A DNA stretch of 64,000 bases, from positions 62,001 through 126,000 of the forward strand of contig NZ_JAHESE010000014.1 of assembly GCF_018598175.1 (NCBI RefSeq), in the 5' to 3' direction. The notes below the pieces were generated by a model, which was given only the letters and a program-made list of their open reading frames with translations, had not been told where the DNA came from and made no database searches. Each line of letters begins with the position of its first letter. Position 1 is the stretch's first letter. Position numbers and translations under genes: made by a program. Of this stretch, positions 8,626-18,175 are shown one piece after another. The stretch comes from Dawidia cretensis (lineage in GTDB: Bacteria; Bacteroidota; Bacteroidia; Cytophagales; Cyclobacteriaceae).

Positions 8626-11277
8626 ATGGAGATTCAGCGCGAGTATTTTGTACGATCTGCCGACGAGGTGCTACAGGCCTTGAAGACGGATGCATCGCAG
8701 GGGCTTTCTGCCGACGAGGTCCGTCGCCGGCAAGATCAATATGGAAAAAATACCCTGGAGGAGAAAAAGAAGGCGAGCGTGTGGAGGATGCTGGCAAGCC
8801 AGTTGGCCAACCCCATCGTGTGGATTCTAATCGCGGCGGCGGCCATAGCCTTTGCGTTTAACCACCTGCTGGAGGGCATTGCTGTTATGATCGTGGTGTT
8901 GATCAATACGCTCATCGGTTTTTTTATGGAACGACAGGCGGTGCGGTCGATGGAGAAGCTCAGCAGCATGGCTCGCACGAAGGCCCAAGTACAACGCCAG
9001 GGAAAAAAGACCGAGATCGATTCATCCGAGCTGGTGCCCGGTGATATTCTGTTTGTGGAGGCCGGTGATGTGGTGACTGCCGATGCGCGGATTATTTTCG
9101 AACATAGTCTGGCCGTGAAAGAGGCCGCGTTGACGGGCGAATCGCTGGATGTCGAAAAGAACACAGAGCCGCTCGGTGCCGATACGCGGACCGCGGACCG
9201 TGTAAATTCTATCTTCAAAGGCACGGTCGTAGGGCGTGGTAACGGGCAGGCTGTAGTCGTCGCTACGGGTGAGACTACCGAGTTGGGCAAGATTGCCCGC
9301 ATGACCGAAGAGGCCGACAAAGAGGCAACACCCCTGAATAAAAAATTACACGCACTCAGTCAGCGCCTGATCTGGCTGACGCTGATCTTGTCCGTACTGA
9401 TCTTTGGCGCCGGTGTACTGCGCGGTGAAAATTGGTTGTTTATGATCGAGACCGCCATTGCGCTGGCCATCGCGTCGATTCCGGAGGGGCTCCCCGTTAT
9501 TTCGACCATGGCCCTGGCCCGCGGCATGCTGCGGCTGGCGGATAAACAAGTTGTCGTAAAGACGCTCGAGGCGGTTCAAACCTTAGGGGAAACCGAGGTA
9601 ATTTTTACCGACAAGACCGGTACACTCACAGAAAACGAAATGCATGTGCAAGTCGTGGCATTGGGCAATCGTACCGAGACGGTGACGGGGGAGCAACACA
9701 ATCGCGACGGATTGAAAGAGGAACCAGCCTATAAAATGTTTACATACGTGGCCGTGCTTTGTAACAACAGCGCACTGCCGGCGGAAGGAAAAGATGAGAA
9801 GGCTGTAGGCGACCCGGTGGAGGTCGCGCTGCTGCGTATGGCGGCCGAGCTCGGTGAAGACGTCGACAAGCTTCGTCAGGAGCAACCGCGCGTGGCGGAG
9901 CTACCCTTTGACGCCGATATCAAAATGATGGCATCCACCCACAAACTGGAGAATGAATATTATATCTATGTAAAGGGTGCGCCCGAGGCTGTGCTTGAAA
10001 AGTGTCATGCCGAGCTACGCGATGGAAATGAGGCGCCGTTGAACGACCCGGAGGGATGGAAAAAGAAAGCCGACAACCTGGCTGGCCAGGGCTTGCGTAT
10101 GCTCGGATTCGCCTACCGCCGCACGGACCGGGTACCCGCAGATGACGAAGTGCCCGAAGGCCTGGTATTTCTCGGACTGGCGGGCTTTATCGATCCGCCC
10201 CGCGCCGACGTGAAAGACGCGCTGGCGGCCTGTCACGCCGCGGGCATCAAGGTGGCCATGGTGACGGGCGACCACCCGGGCACCGCCCATGCCATTGCCC
10301 GGCAAGTGGGCCTGGCCGAAGGTGACGATGTCGTGACGGTCGAGGGAAAAGATATACCGGAAGGCGACCTGCCCGCAGACCTGCAGCAGAAGATCGCGGA
10401 TGCCGTGGTGTTCTCGCGCGTAGATCCTGCGCAAAAATTACGACTTGTAACATTATACCAGGATCGTCAGATGGTGGTCGGAATGACCGGCGACGGCGTG
10501 AACGATGCGCCTGCGCTGAAGAAAGCCGACATCGGCATTGCCATGGGCATACGCGGCACGGAAGCTGCCAAAGAAGCTGCCGACCTGATCTTACGCGACG
10601 ATGCTTTCCCGTCGATCGTTACGGCCGTGCAGTATGGGCGGGTGATCTTTGAAAACATCCGCACATTCATCATCTACCTCTTGTCGTGTAACATGAGCGA
10701 GATCATGATCGTGGCGATCGCTTCTTTCGCCAACCTGCCCTTACCGTTGCTGCCATTGCAAATTCTTTTCCTTAACATGATCACCGACGTTTTCCCTGCG
10801 CTCGCCATTGGCATGAGCGAAGGCGAGGAGGGTGTTATGAAGCGGCGCCCGCGTAAATCGTCGGACCCGCTGGTATCGAAGTCTAATTGGGTTTCGGTGG
10901 TCACCTATGCGCTAAGCCTCACCGCGGGCGTGATCGGCGCGGAGCTATATGCCGTATTCTACATGGGGCATGAAGAAGGGGTGGTCAACAATATCACGTT
11001 TTACACCTTGATCCTGGCACAGCTGTGGAATGTATTTAATATGCCTACACGCGAGGTCTCGTTCTGGCAGAATCCTGTTACGCACAACCGGTATGTGTGG
11101 TATGCGCTTGTGTTCTGTGTTGCCGTTACCGTGGTGACCTACCTGGTGCCCCCGATGCGCTCGGTATTGGGATTGGTATCGATACACCCGCAAGGGCTAG
11201 TCGTGGTGGTGGTCGCCAGTCTTGTGCCGATTGTGATTGTGCAGCTGCTTAAACGCGTGCTGAAAGTCGTGGAGTAA
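8626..11277 (+). CDS. P2-type cation-transporting ATPase (calcium-pump-like)
   Basis: Integral inner-membrane P-type ATPase of about 883 residues. Motifs in order: LTGES (169-173, actuator domain), IPEGLP in membrane helix 4 (285-290), DKTGT with phosphorylated Asp329, KGAPE in the nucleotide domain, TGDGVNDAP in the hinge, and NMITDVFPALAIG in helix 6. The Glu in PEGLP together with N...TD in helix 6 matches SERCA/PMR1-like calcium pumps, so Ca2+ is likeliest, although Na+, K+ or Mn2+ cannot be excluded. I start at the ATG at 8626 (MEIQREYFVRS), which fits the usual N-terminal cation-ATPase domain; an ATG at 8572 would add 18 residues without similarity. It ends one base from the stop of the convergent CARDB gene. 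Confidence 0.93.
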   Translation: MEIQREYFVRSADEVLQALKTDASQGLSADEVRRRQDQYGKNTLEEKKKASVWRMLASQLANPIVWILIAAAAIAFAFNHLLEGIAVMIVVLINTLIGFFMERQAVRSMEKLSSMARTKAQVQRQGKKTEIDSSELVPGDILFVEAGDVVTADARIIFEHSLAVKEAALTGESLDVEKNTEPLGADTRTADRVNSIFKGTVVGRGNGQAVVVATGETTELGKIARMTEEADKEATPLNKKLHALSQRLIWLTLILSVLIFGAGVLRGENWLFMIETAIALAIASIPEGLPVISTMALARGMLRLADKQVVVKTLEAVQTLGETEVIFTDKTGTLTENEMHVQVVALGNRTETVTGEQHNRDGLKEEPAYKMFTYVAVLCNNSALPAEGKDEKAVGDPVEVALLRMAAELGEDVDKLRQEQPRVAELPFDADIKMMASTHKLENEYYIYVKGAPEAVLEKCHAELRDGNEAPLNDPEGWKKKADNLAGQGLRMLGFAYRRTDRVPADDEVPEGLVFLGLAGFIDPPRADVKDALAACHAAGIKVAMVTGDHPGTAHAIARQVGLAEGDDVVTVEGKDIPEGDLPADLQQKIADAVVFSRVDPAQKLRLVTLYQDRQMVVGMTGDGVNDAPALKKADIGIAMGIRGTEAAKEAADLILRDDAFPSIVTAVQYGRVIFENIRTFIIYLLSCNMSEIMIVAIASFANLPLPLLPLQILFLNMITDVFPALAIGMSEGEEGVMKRRPRKSSDPLVSKSNWVSVVTYALSLTAGVIGAELYAVFYMGHEEGVVNNITFYTLILAQLWNVFNMPTREVSFWQNPVTHNRYVWYALVFCVAVTVVTYLVPPMRSVLGLVSIHPQGLVVVVVASLVPIVIVQLLKRVLKVVE

Positions 11278-11278
11278 A

Positions 11279-14170
11279 CTATTTCTTGATCACCTTTACG
11301 ATCTTCGTATGCTTCTTGTCCTGGAGCGTAACCAGGTATATCCCTGTAGGCAGATGCCGAATGTCCAGCACGTCGTCAGCCAGACCGAAGGACTGCACGC
11401 GGCCGGCCAGGTCGGTAATGCTCACCTGCTGCACGGGGACGGCGGTCTCCAGGGTCAGGATGCCGGACGTTGGGTTGGGGTAGAGCCTTACGCCTGCGAG
11501 CGGGTTGTTGTCGATACCCGTTACAACGCTGCTTACCCGTAGGGTGCGCGTAACCGGGGGGGCGGCCAGGAAATATTCATCGCCATCCTGGGAGGCAGTG
11601 ATGTCGGTCTCTCCTTCGCCGTGCAGGCTCACCACGTTGTCTTCGACGGTAGCTACCGCAAGATTAGACGAGGTGAAGGTTACGGGTAATGATGAGCTTG
11701 CTGTTGCCGCGAGCGTGAAGTCGGCATCGTCTGGCTTCTTCGTTGCCAGGTTTCCAAAGGTGATGGTTTGGGGGGCTTTGTTTACGGTCAGCGATTGGCC
11801 CACGGGGGTAGCCGGGTCATAGGATCCGTTGCCTTCCTGATATGCTGTGATGGTAGTGGTACCGATGCCGCGGATCACGACGAGGTTGCCGGTGATCTCG
11901 GCTACGTCGGTGTTCGAGCTTTCATAGGTGATAGCCAATCCCGAGCTGGCGGTGGCTTGCGGATCGAACGGCGCATCGGTATAGACCTTGTCGCTAAGCG
12001 TATTGAACGTAATGGTCTGTGACAGTTTTATGAAAATGACCGTGACATCGATATAGTCTGTTTCGATCGCTATGTTCGCCTCGATATTCATGGCGCTCAC
12101 GTCCATGCTATATGCCTGATCGATAATATAATTGTCCAGTGCGACGGCCGGCACCAGGGTATACGTCTTCGCGGCCAGGTTTGCAAAGCTATAATTGCCG
12201 GCAGCGTCGGTATACACGATCTGTACGAGCGTGGTGCCGTCATACAGCAACAGCGGGACGCCGGGGGCCGGTGTTTCGCCTGGTAGTTTTGCCACCCCGG
12301 AAATATTCCGGCTTCCTGCTGGAGCAGATGTTGCGCGGCCGGGCGTCAGGTTGGATACCGTGTTGAGGATCGGGGTGAAGAAGGCTTCGTCCCGCAGGTA
12401 GGTATAATTTCCCGACAGGGTAGGCGCGAAGGCTCCATAGGTGATAGTGTTCGGGAAGAAGTACAGGGCCCGTGGGTCGGTGTCTGTTACGGTCAGGCTA
12501 AACGTATTGCTGCTTGTAATGGGCACCGTTTGTTCACGCGTAATCGTTCCGTCTACAGCTTTGTGATACAGGTACAAGGTGCCGCTCGAGATGTTCGTGC
12601 CGTCGCTGCCGATGATTGTGCCGGTGATCACATAGGGCGCCTGCTCGATTTCAAGCGGTGTACTTTGTGTGTTGCTGTAGCAATCTTCGTCGGGGTCGCA
12701 TCGCACCTCGAGGGAGTAGTCGCCGGCGGCGAGTGCGCCCGGCAGTGTTATGCTCCAATTTTTGGTGATGGTCGCGTTGGGTAATGCAAACGCGAATGGT
12801 TCGTTCGGACGAGAGCCTGTGTAGACGATGTTGTTATCGTCATCGCGGATCAGAATCTCGAACGACTGCGTAAACGAGTTGATCGGGCCGGTGTTCTGAA
12901 TGCTCAACGAGAAGTCAAACGTGACATCGGTGTTGTCGTAGGGTGCCGACGTGAAGGTGATGCTGTTGATCTGGATGGCAGGCTGTACGGGTGTAACGGT
13001 AATGGTAGTAGCACTGACCAGGATGTTATTGGTATAGTCAGTTTCCGGGATGGCATTGGTCGCATTTATTTTCCAGATGATGTAGTGGGTGCCGATCAGT
13101 GTATTGATGTTTGGCACAGTTTGCGTCACATAGGCGACCTTCCAGGCGCCGGCGGCCAGATAGTCGGGGGCCACCAGATCGGGCTTCAGGTCGGCCGTCA
13201 GGTCGTAGTCTCCGGCGTCCAGCGTCTGATCTTCGGAAATATAGACATGCGCGTCATAACCGCCGACACCGGTCGAGCCGTTGTTGACCAGGTCGTATTC
13301 TAACTCGATCAGGCCCGTACCACCACTGCTCGTAAATCCCGGTGCAGGCGGTGCATTGTTGGTTACGTCGAGGTCAATGTTGCTGGCGCCGATCGTAAGG
13401 GCGGCGGCTATTGTGTTGTTGGTCTCGTCGAGCTCATCGACACTGCCCACGCCATGATCGTCGTCGGCCTTGGCGATCAGGAAGTAGTCGCCCAGGGGAA
13501 CGGCGGGGATGTTGAGGGTGACCGTTTCATTAAAGACGTCCGGCCCCGCCAGCGGGATGTCGTGCGTGTAAACAAATCTGTCGCCGGCGTCAAGAATGTT
13601 ATCCGTACTTAGATAAAAGGTACTACTGGTTGATTGGCCGAGGTCGGTCGTGCCGGTATTCTGCAGCGCGTAGTCCACCGTGAGCTGGTCGCCCGCCGGT
13701 ATGGTGGTGACGGCCGGTGTGAGGCCGGTAAAGAGAAGATCCACATTCTGCATGTTCACGGTATAGCCGGGGAAGATCGCCACGTTATTGTTGTCGTCTG
13801 TTTCGGCAACCGTGTTATTCGGATCGATTTGTAGAATGAGATAATAGTTGCCGGCGGCGATATTACCCGTATAGCAGCTCACGGTAACGGCCCGCGTGCC
13901 GTTGGCGCCGATGGCGGCAATCGCGTTACTGTTGCCGATTTCCGGATCGTCGGGGCTCAGCACGGCATCGAATGATAACTTCACCTTCAACAAGGTAGAT
14001 CCGCCGGTAGGTGTGGCGCTATTATTTTTTACCGTCGTGGAGACGTCAAACGTCTGGTACCGGTCTACCGACGTGGGCGCCGTGACGCCCTCAGTGATGA
14101 GGTCTTGTGCGTAGGTGGAAACCTGTAGCAACAGCAAAAAAATAACGCAGAGGGAGCGTTTCATAGGCAT
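11279..14170 (-). CDS. Secreted CARDB-repeat protein with T9SS C-terminal sorting domain
   Basis: A 963-residue extracellular protein. A signal peptide ends near residue 21 (STYA-QD). About four CARDB-type beta-sandwich repeats follow (roughly 28-130, 140-262, 265-390, 396-510), each with an acidic ETDDNNN, DELDETNN or PETDYTNN end. Then come a carboxypeptidase-regulatory-like domain (about 640-715, GNYSFANL) and two bacterial Ig-like repeats beginning QTITF (about 720-800 and 803-880). The C-terminus (about 885-963: LYPNPTSG, LPTGIYLV, KIVKVIKK) is a T9SS type A sorting domain, so the protein should be exported and surface-attached or released. Either ATG (14170 or 14164) gives the same signal peptide. 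Ligand and role are unknown; adhesion or matrix binding is plausible. Confidence 0.93.
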   Translation of the reverse strand: MPMKRSLCVIFLLLLQVSTYAQDLITEGVTAPTSVDRYQTFDVSTTVKNNSATPTGGSTLLKVKLSFDAVLSPDDPEIGNSNAIAAIGANGTRAVTVSCYTGNIAAGNYYLILQIDPNNTVAETDDNNNVAIFPGYTVNMQNVDLLFTGLTPAVTTIPAGDQLTVDYALQNTGTTDLGQSTSSTFYLSTDNILDAGDRFVYTHDIPLAGPDVFNETVTLNIPAVPLGDYFLIAKADDDHGVGSVDELDETNNTIAAALTIGASNIDLDVTNNAPPAPGFTSSGGTGLIELEYDLVNNGSTGVGGYDAHVYISEDQTLDAGDYDLTADLKPDLVAPDYLAAGAWKVAYVTQTVPNINTLIGTHYIIWKINATNAIPETDYTNNILVSATTITVTPVQPAIQINSITFTSAPYDNTDVTFDFSLSIQNTGPINSFTQSFEILIRDDDNNIVYTGSRPNEPFAFALPNATITKNWSITLPGALAAGDYSLEVRCDPDEDCYSNTQSTPLEIEQAPYVITGTIIGSDGTNISSGTLYLYHKAVDGTITREQTVPITSSNTFSLTVTDTDPRALYFFPNTITYGAFAPTLSGNYTYLRDEAFFTPILNTVSNLTPGRATSAPAGSRNISGVAKLPGETPAPGVPLLLYDGTTLVQIVYTDAAGNYSFANLAAKTYTLVPAVALDNYIIDQAYSMDVSAMNIEANIAIETDYIDVTVIFIKLSQTITFNTLSDKVYTDAPFDPQATASSGLAITYESSNTDVAEITGNLVVIRGIGTTTITAYQEGNGSYDPATPVGQSLTVNKAPQTITFGNLATKKPDDADFTLAATASSSLPVTFTSSNLAVATVEDNVVSLHGEGETDITASQDGDEYFLAAPPVTRTLRVSSVVTGIDNNPLAGVRLYPNPTSGILTLETAVPVQQVSITDLAGRVQSFGLADDVLDIRHLPTGIYLVTLQDKKHTKIVKVIKK

Positions 14171-14187
14171 GTTTCAGTTGGTCCAAT

Positions 14188-14195
14188 CAAAAATA
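14188..14195 (-). promoter_or_regulatory. Putative -7 promoter element for the CARDB protein gene
   Basis: On the minus strand this reads TATTTTTG, a full match to TAnnTTTG. Transcription would start about 6 bases on, giving a leader of roughly 12-18 bases before the two candidate ATGs. I see no good -33 TTG at the usual spacing. The remainder of the 14171-14313 gap is AT-rich, with no gene or further structure that I can recognise. Confidence 0.45.
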
Positions 14196-14313
14196 GGCAA
14201 ATCCCGCGTCCGGTAGCCTTTGGTGTATGAAAACAGCCTACAATGTAATAATTTGGAGTTGTAGATTAATCAATCGTGATCAAAATATTCAAGATCAATA
14301 TATTATGAGATAT

Positions 14314-15528
14314 TTAGACCGGCGGGTCAAACAACGGTTTGCGCAATGTTTGGAACTTGATCTCGGTCTCGGCCAGCTCGTTCTCGGGTGTAGAATCTAC
14401 GGTAACACCCGCGCCGGCATACAGGGTAGCCTTGCCGTCGTGTAGTTTGAGACACCGCAGGTTGACGAAGATATGAATGTCGTTGCCGACGTTCACCGGC
14501 CCCAGAAAACCCGCATAAAATTCGCGGTCGTAGCCTTCATACTGTTGCAAAAAAGCCGATGCTGGCTCCAACGGCATGCCACAGACCGCCGACGTGGGGT
14601 GCAGCAGTTGCAGCATGACCGATCCCAACTGCGGAAAGTTGATCTCTTTCATGTTTACTGTAAAGTCCGATCGCAGGTGAAGCAGGTTGCCCGCGACAAC
14701 GGTCTTGGGCCCGTATTCGTCGTATTCACGCACGCGAATCTTTTTAAAACAACTGATCACGTATCGCTCCACCAGCGCTTGCTCTTCAATTTCCTTTTGT
14801 GTCCACGCGACCGTCTTGAGGTCTGTGCCCGGCACAAACCGCTGTGTGCCCGCCAGGGCTACCGTTTTGAACAAGGTCTTGTCGTGTACATGCACCAACG
14901 TTTCGGGTGTGGCACCGAGCCAGCTGCCGGTTTCGGGTGTGCTGACGAACGACACCAGGGCATGGGGATACGCACCGGACAATGTATGAAACGCTTGTAC
15001 CACGTCGAAGTCCTCCGGCAGATCCACAATCTTACGGCGCGACGGGACAACCTTTTCGAACGAGCTCTTCCCGATCTCCACGACAGCCTTTCGTACCAGC
15101 TCAGCATACGATGTTTCGGTTTCCTGACCCGTAGGCGGTACGGTGTAACAGGTGGGGGTATGCGGCGTATAGGGCGTATGCCTCAGTTGTTCTTGCAGCC
15201 AGGTATGCGACTGGGTCTCCGCCGGTGTAGTCGCGGGCTGAAGGCTGCCGCCGGCGAAGGTGAACTTGAAGTCGGCGGGCAGAAAAATGCGGTCGTTATT
15301 TTTCTGGAAGGGTGCAAATAGAAAACCCGTCGGCAGCTCTTCGAGGGCCGCATCCTGCGAAAGCCGTTGCAGCTTACGCGACAGGATGAGGTGGCAAATG
15401 GAGTCGTTGGGAAGGCGCCATACGGCCACGGCGTATTGATTTTCTACAGCATGTCGCAGCAGGTACGCGATGGATTCAATTCCGGTGAGTGAGGCGGTGT
15501 GCGGGGAGACGGAAGAAATCGTATTCAT
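14314..15528 (-). CDS. menF: Isochorismate synthase
   Basis: Chorismate-binding enzyme that isomerises chorismate to isochorismate for menaquinone synthesis. The 404-residue protein has family features: SFEKVVPSR, GSWLGATPETLVHV, the AGTQRF segment, ELxETEIKF near the C-terminus, HPTSAVCGMP with the conserved His, and EYDREFYAGFLGPVN. I chose the ATG at 15528 (MNTISSVSPH). The open frame upstream to 15651 lies wholly inside the neighbouring menI gene and encodes nothing conserved. The gap to the menI stop is 22 bases, so the two are probably cotranscribed. A siderophore-type EntC is the alternative, but no siderophore gene is present and menD/menB/menE lie 6 kb away on the same strand. Confidence 0.92.
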   Translation of the reverse strand: MNTISSVSPHTASLTGIESIAYLLRHAVENQYAVAVWRLPNDSICHLILSRKLQRLSQDAALEELPTGFLFAPFQKNNDRIFLPADFKFTFAGGSLQPATTPAETQSHTWLQEQLRHTPYTPHTPTCYTVPPTGQETETSYAELVRKAVVEIGKSSFEKVVPSRRKIVDLPEDFDVVQAFHTLSGAYPHALVSFVSTPETGSWLGATPETLVHVHDKTLFKTVALAGTQRFVPGTDLKTVAWTQKEIEEQALVERYVISCFKKIRVREYDEYGPKTVVAGNLLHLRSDFTVNMKEINFPQLGSVMLQLLHPTSAVCGMPLEPASAFLQQYEGYDREFYAGFLGPVNVGNDIHIFVNLRCLKLHDGKATLYAGAGVTVDSTPENELAETEIKFQTLRKPLFDPPV

Positions 15529-15550
15529 GCAGTCGTGCGTCGGCGCTAAA

Positions 15551-15979
15551 TTAATCTTTTTTGTCCAAGACGGCCATGGTAATGCGGCTGATACACACCA
15601 GGTCGCCGGCTTCGTTGGTGATTCGGATTTCCCAGACGTGGGTTTTACCACCGATGTGTAGGGGGCGGGTTACACCCTTTACAAATCCCGAGCGTACACC
15701 GCGGATGTGGTTGGCATTGATGTCGAGCCCCACACAATACTGGCGGCTGACATCGATGCAGCTGATCGCGGCCACGCTACCCATTGTCTCGGCCAGGGCC
15801 ACCGAAGCCCCGCCATGTAACAATCCCATGGGCTGATGGGTTCGTTTGTCCACCGGCATTGTTGCTTCCAGGTAGTCTTCGCCGATGGCGGTGAATTGGA
15901 TGCCCAGCACTTCCGCCATCGTATTCGGTCCCCATTTATTGAGGGACTCGACGGTGATATCATTTCTGAAAATTCCCAT
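15551..15979 (-). CDS. menI: Hotdog-fold 1,4-dihydroxy-2-naphthoyl-CoA thioesterase
   Basis: Acyl-CoA thioesterase of the YdiI/MenI subgroup, 142 residues. The catalytic segment GLLHGGASVALAETMGS, followed by VGLDINANHIR, PLHIGGKTHVWEI and the final SRITMAVL, follows the E. coli YdiI pattern closely, with the Glu of ALAETMGS as catalytic residue. It would release dihydroxynaphthoate from CoA after MenB. The start at 15979 (MGIFRNDITVES) matches the family N-terminus; the open frame upstream runs into the divergent gene region and is not conserved. Its position directly upstream of menF supports a menaquinone role rather than general phenylacetate-type thioester clearance. Confidence 0.88.
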   Translation of the reverse strand: MGIFRNDITVESLNKWGPNTMAEVLGIQFTAIGEDYLEATMPVDKRTHQPMGLLHGGASVALAETMGSVAAISCIDVSRQYCVGLDINANHIRGVRSGFVKGVTRPLHIGGKTHVWEIRITNEAGDLVCISRITMAVLDKKD

Positions 15980-16063
15980 AATGTCGGGCAATTTAATAAT
16001 CGTTACCCAAAATCCACCGGCCCGAACTCCCTTTCGCATAACGCATAACTGCCTGCGATTAGC

Positions 16064-16071
16064 TATACTTG
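16064..16071 (+). promoter_or_regulatory. Putative -7 element for the histidine phosphatase gene
   Basis: TATACTTG matches TAnnTTTG at seven of eight positions. Transcription would begin near 16078, just before the proposed TTG start at 16092 and after the earlier in-frame ATGs. This supports the shorter start. It is a weak call because one base differs and no -33 element is clear. Confidence 0.3.
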
Positions 16072-16091
16072 CGGCCGAAAACCCGAGAAGT

Positions 16092-16715
16092 TTGAGCACG
16101 AAGACCATTTACCTGATCCGCCACGGGCAGACCAACTATAATTTGCAGAACATTGTGCAGGGCAGCGGCGTGGATACGGACCTGAACGATCGAGGACGAG
16201 CCCAGGCGCAGGCTTTTTTCGGGGCTTATGGACATATTCCGTTTGACAAAGTGTATGTGTCGGGTTTGCGACGTACGCACCAGTCAGTACAGCCGTTTTT
16301 GGACAAGGGCCTTCCGTACGAAGCCTTGCCGGGACTAAACGAGATCAGTTGGGGCAATAAGGAGGGGCAGAAGGTTACGCCCGACGAAGACGAGTACTAC
16401 CACTACATGCTCAAGCAATGGCAACTGGGGGATACGTCACTCAAAATTGAAGGCGGCGAGAGCCCCAACGATGTTGTGGCCCGCATGGCGCCCGCGATGG
16501 AGCACATCATGCGCCAGACGGACGAGAAGACAATCCTGATCTGTATGCACGGTCGCGCTATCCGTATCCTGATGTGTCACCTGCTGCGCTATCCGCTAAA
16601 AAGCATGGATATGTTCGAGCACGAAAATCTGTGCTTGTATCTGCTACACCACACGGGGTCGATGTTTACCGTGGAGCGGTATAACGACCGCGATCACTTG
16701 CGCGCGTTGAGCTGA
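16092..16715 (+). CDS. Histidine phosphatase (phosphoglycerate mutase-like)
   Basis: Cytoplasmic phosphatase of the PhoE/CobC/GpmB superfamily, 207 residues. It has the phospho-histidine motif RHGQTNYN (His11 is phosphorylated in this family), the VYVSGLRRTHQS segment, GGESPNDVVAR and a second active-site His in MHGRAIR. Substrate is not predictable; family members act on phosphosugars, nucleotides or cobalamin precursors. The start is taken as TTG at 16092 (MSTKTIYLIRHGQ), because RHG proteins begin about ten residues before the motif and earlier in-frame ATGs would overlap the divergent menI gene. Its last 22 bases overlap the 3' end of the convergent TPR gene. Confidence 0.88.
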   Translation: MSTKTIYLIRHGQTNYNLQNIVQGSGVDTDLNDRGRAQAQAFFGAYGHIPFDKVYVSGLRRTHQSVQPFLDKGLPYEALPGLNEISWGNKEGQKVTPDEDEYYHYMLKQWQLGDTSLKIEGGESPNDVVARMAPAMEHIMRQTDEKTILICMHGRAIRILMCHLLRYPLKSMDMFEHENLCLYLLHHTGSMFTVERYNDRDHLRALS

Positions 16716-18175
16716 GCCAACGCCGACCTAGCTTTACTATCGATGCTATTTTTATACTCGTGCCGCTTGTAAGTCAGGGCGCGTGTAAAGTGTTCTTTGG
16801 CTTTTTCCAAATCATTGGCGGCCCATTCAATATAGCCGAGCTGCAAGCTGGCGTTGGGTGCAAAGTACCAGGGCGCATCACCGGCCAGGTCGATGGTGTA
16901 TTGATAAAATTCGCGGGCGGCAGCCAGGTTGTTGGTTTTGTGCGTGATGCGGGCCTGGCGGTACGCGTACTCGACCTGGTCGCGTTGGGTGACGAGCTCA
17001 TCGGTGGAAATGGTGGCCAGTGCTTCTTGCGCACGGGGGTAATATCCGCCGTCGGTGAAATACCGCACACGCGTCAGCTTGATGTGCGGCAGCTCGGTTT
17101 CGGCCAGGCTGCGGGCGGCATAGCGGTCGGCTTCGGCTACTTCCTTGCCGGCCGAGCGCGCCAGGGTGAAGATAGCTTCGGCGTCGCTGGTGTTGCCGTT
17201 CAGCCAATAACACAAGCCGATTTTATACCAGGCGTCTTTGATATAATTCTGCCCTTTGTAGTTGTTGATAAACCACCGGTAGGCGGAAATGGCATGCAGG
17301 TATTCGGCCTTCTGCAAGTATACTTCACCTTTCATGTATTCGGCGTAGGAGAGGGGCAGGCCCAGCTTGGGCTCATTGATCTTCAGGAGCATGGCCAGCG
17401 CATCTTCGCTTTGTGCATTCTTCATCGCCAGCGAGGCGCTCAGGAAAAGCACCAGCCGGTTGCCAGGGTTCTTTTCCAGGAGGATCCGGGCCTCCTGCAT
17501 CGCGGACCCAGTCTGTTGTAGAATAAAGCCCTGGGTCAATGCATAGAGCACGTCGGCTTCAAATGCCAGCACATGGTTGGAGTGGCGGAATGATTCGAGC
17601 GTGGCCATACCCTGGCCCACGGAGCCTTCCATGTTGAGCAGTCCCAACAACCAGTTATACTTTTCGGGCACCGAGCCAATGATAACATGGAGCAGGCCCT
17701 CGGTCTTCTGGATGGCAGTAAATTTTGGATAGCGCTTTTTGATCTCCTGGGTGGCCTGGTAGGCCTGGCGCAGGTTGAGGGCGCCGTCGAACTCGTGGCC
17801 GAACTTGAGGTGCACAAAGGCCCATTGCAGGCCGATCTCCGCCTGCAGGAACAACTCGTCTACCGACGAGACTTTTGTCTTGCGGGCCAGACGCTTCTCA
17901 AAGCGATCTTCATATTCGGCAAATTTCTCGGGGTCTTCCGTCACCAACAGCTCGAGGGCCTCGGCCAGGGCTATGACATAATGCTCGGAGACCGTCCTGG
18001 GGTTGGGAATGAGCGCATGGGCCTCGGCCGTCTGCAGGTTCAGGGCGAGCGCGTAGGCCCGGCGTTCGTGCTCCGACAATGTAAAATCCTGGGCTGTGCC
18101 CCAACCGGGCATAAAAAAAAGGCAAGCCAACAGGCCTGCCTTCCCAAAAATATTGTAAACCGGGTTATTCAACTT
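16694..18175 (-). CDS. Secreted tetratricopeptide-repeat protein
   Basis: A periplasmic or outer-membrane-associated helical repeat protein of about 493 residues. After a signal peptide (GLLACLFFMPGWGTAQD) the whole chain is helical, with TPR-like pairs such as ALTQGFILQQTG, YAEYMKGEVYLQKAEYLHAISAYRWF, DAWYKIGLCYWLNGNTSDAEAIF and NASLQLGYIEWAANDLEKAKEHF. TPR proteins scaffold protein complexes; no partner is evident. The start is uncertain. TTG at 18175 gives a standard signal peptide and overlaps the upstream gene by only 11 bases, and I prefer it. ATGs at 18235 and 18256 would put 36-43 residues before the hydrophobic core and overlap the neighbour by 70-90 bases. Confidence 0.82.
   Translation of the reverse strand, partial: KLNNPVYNIFGKAGLLACLFFMPGWGTAQDFTLSEHERRAYALALNLQTAEAHALIPNPRTVSEHYVIALAEALELLVTEDPEKFAEYEDRFEKRLARKTKVSSVDELFLQAEIGLQWAFVHLKFGHEFDGALNLRQAYQATQEIKKRYPKFTAIQKTEGLLHVIIGSVPEKYNWLLGLLNMEGSVGQGMATLESFRHSNHVLAFEADVLYALTQGFILQQTGSAMQEARILLEKNPGNRLVLFLSASLAMKNAQSEDALAMLLKINEPKLGLPLSYAEYMKGEVYLQKAEYLHAISAYRWFINNYKGQNYIKDAWYKIGLCYWLNGNTSDAEAIFTLARSAGKEVAEADRYAARSLAETELPHIKLTRVRYFTDGGYYPRAQEALATISTDELVTQRDQVEYAYRQARITHKTNNLAAAREFYQYTIDLAGDAPWYFAPNASLQLGYIEWAANDLEKAKEHFTRALTYKRHEYKNSIDSKARSALAQLNARK

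Noticed and set aside
14473-15321. A 282-codon plus-strand open frame opposite menF
   Set aside because: menF motifs are unambiguous on the minus strand; the plus-strand product is compositionally odd with no homology I can see.
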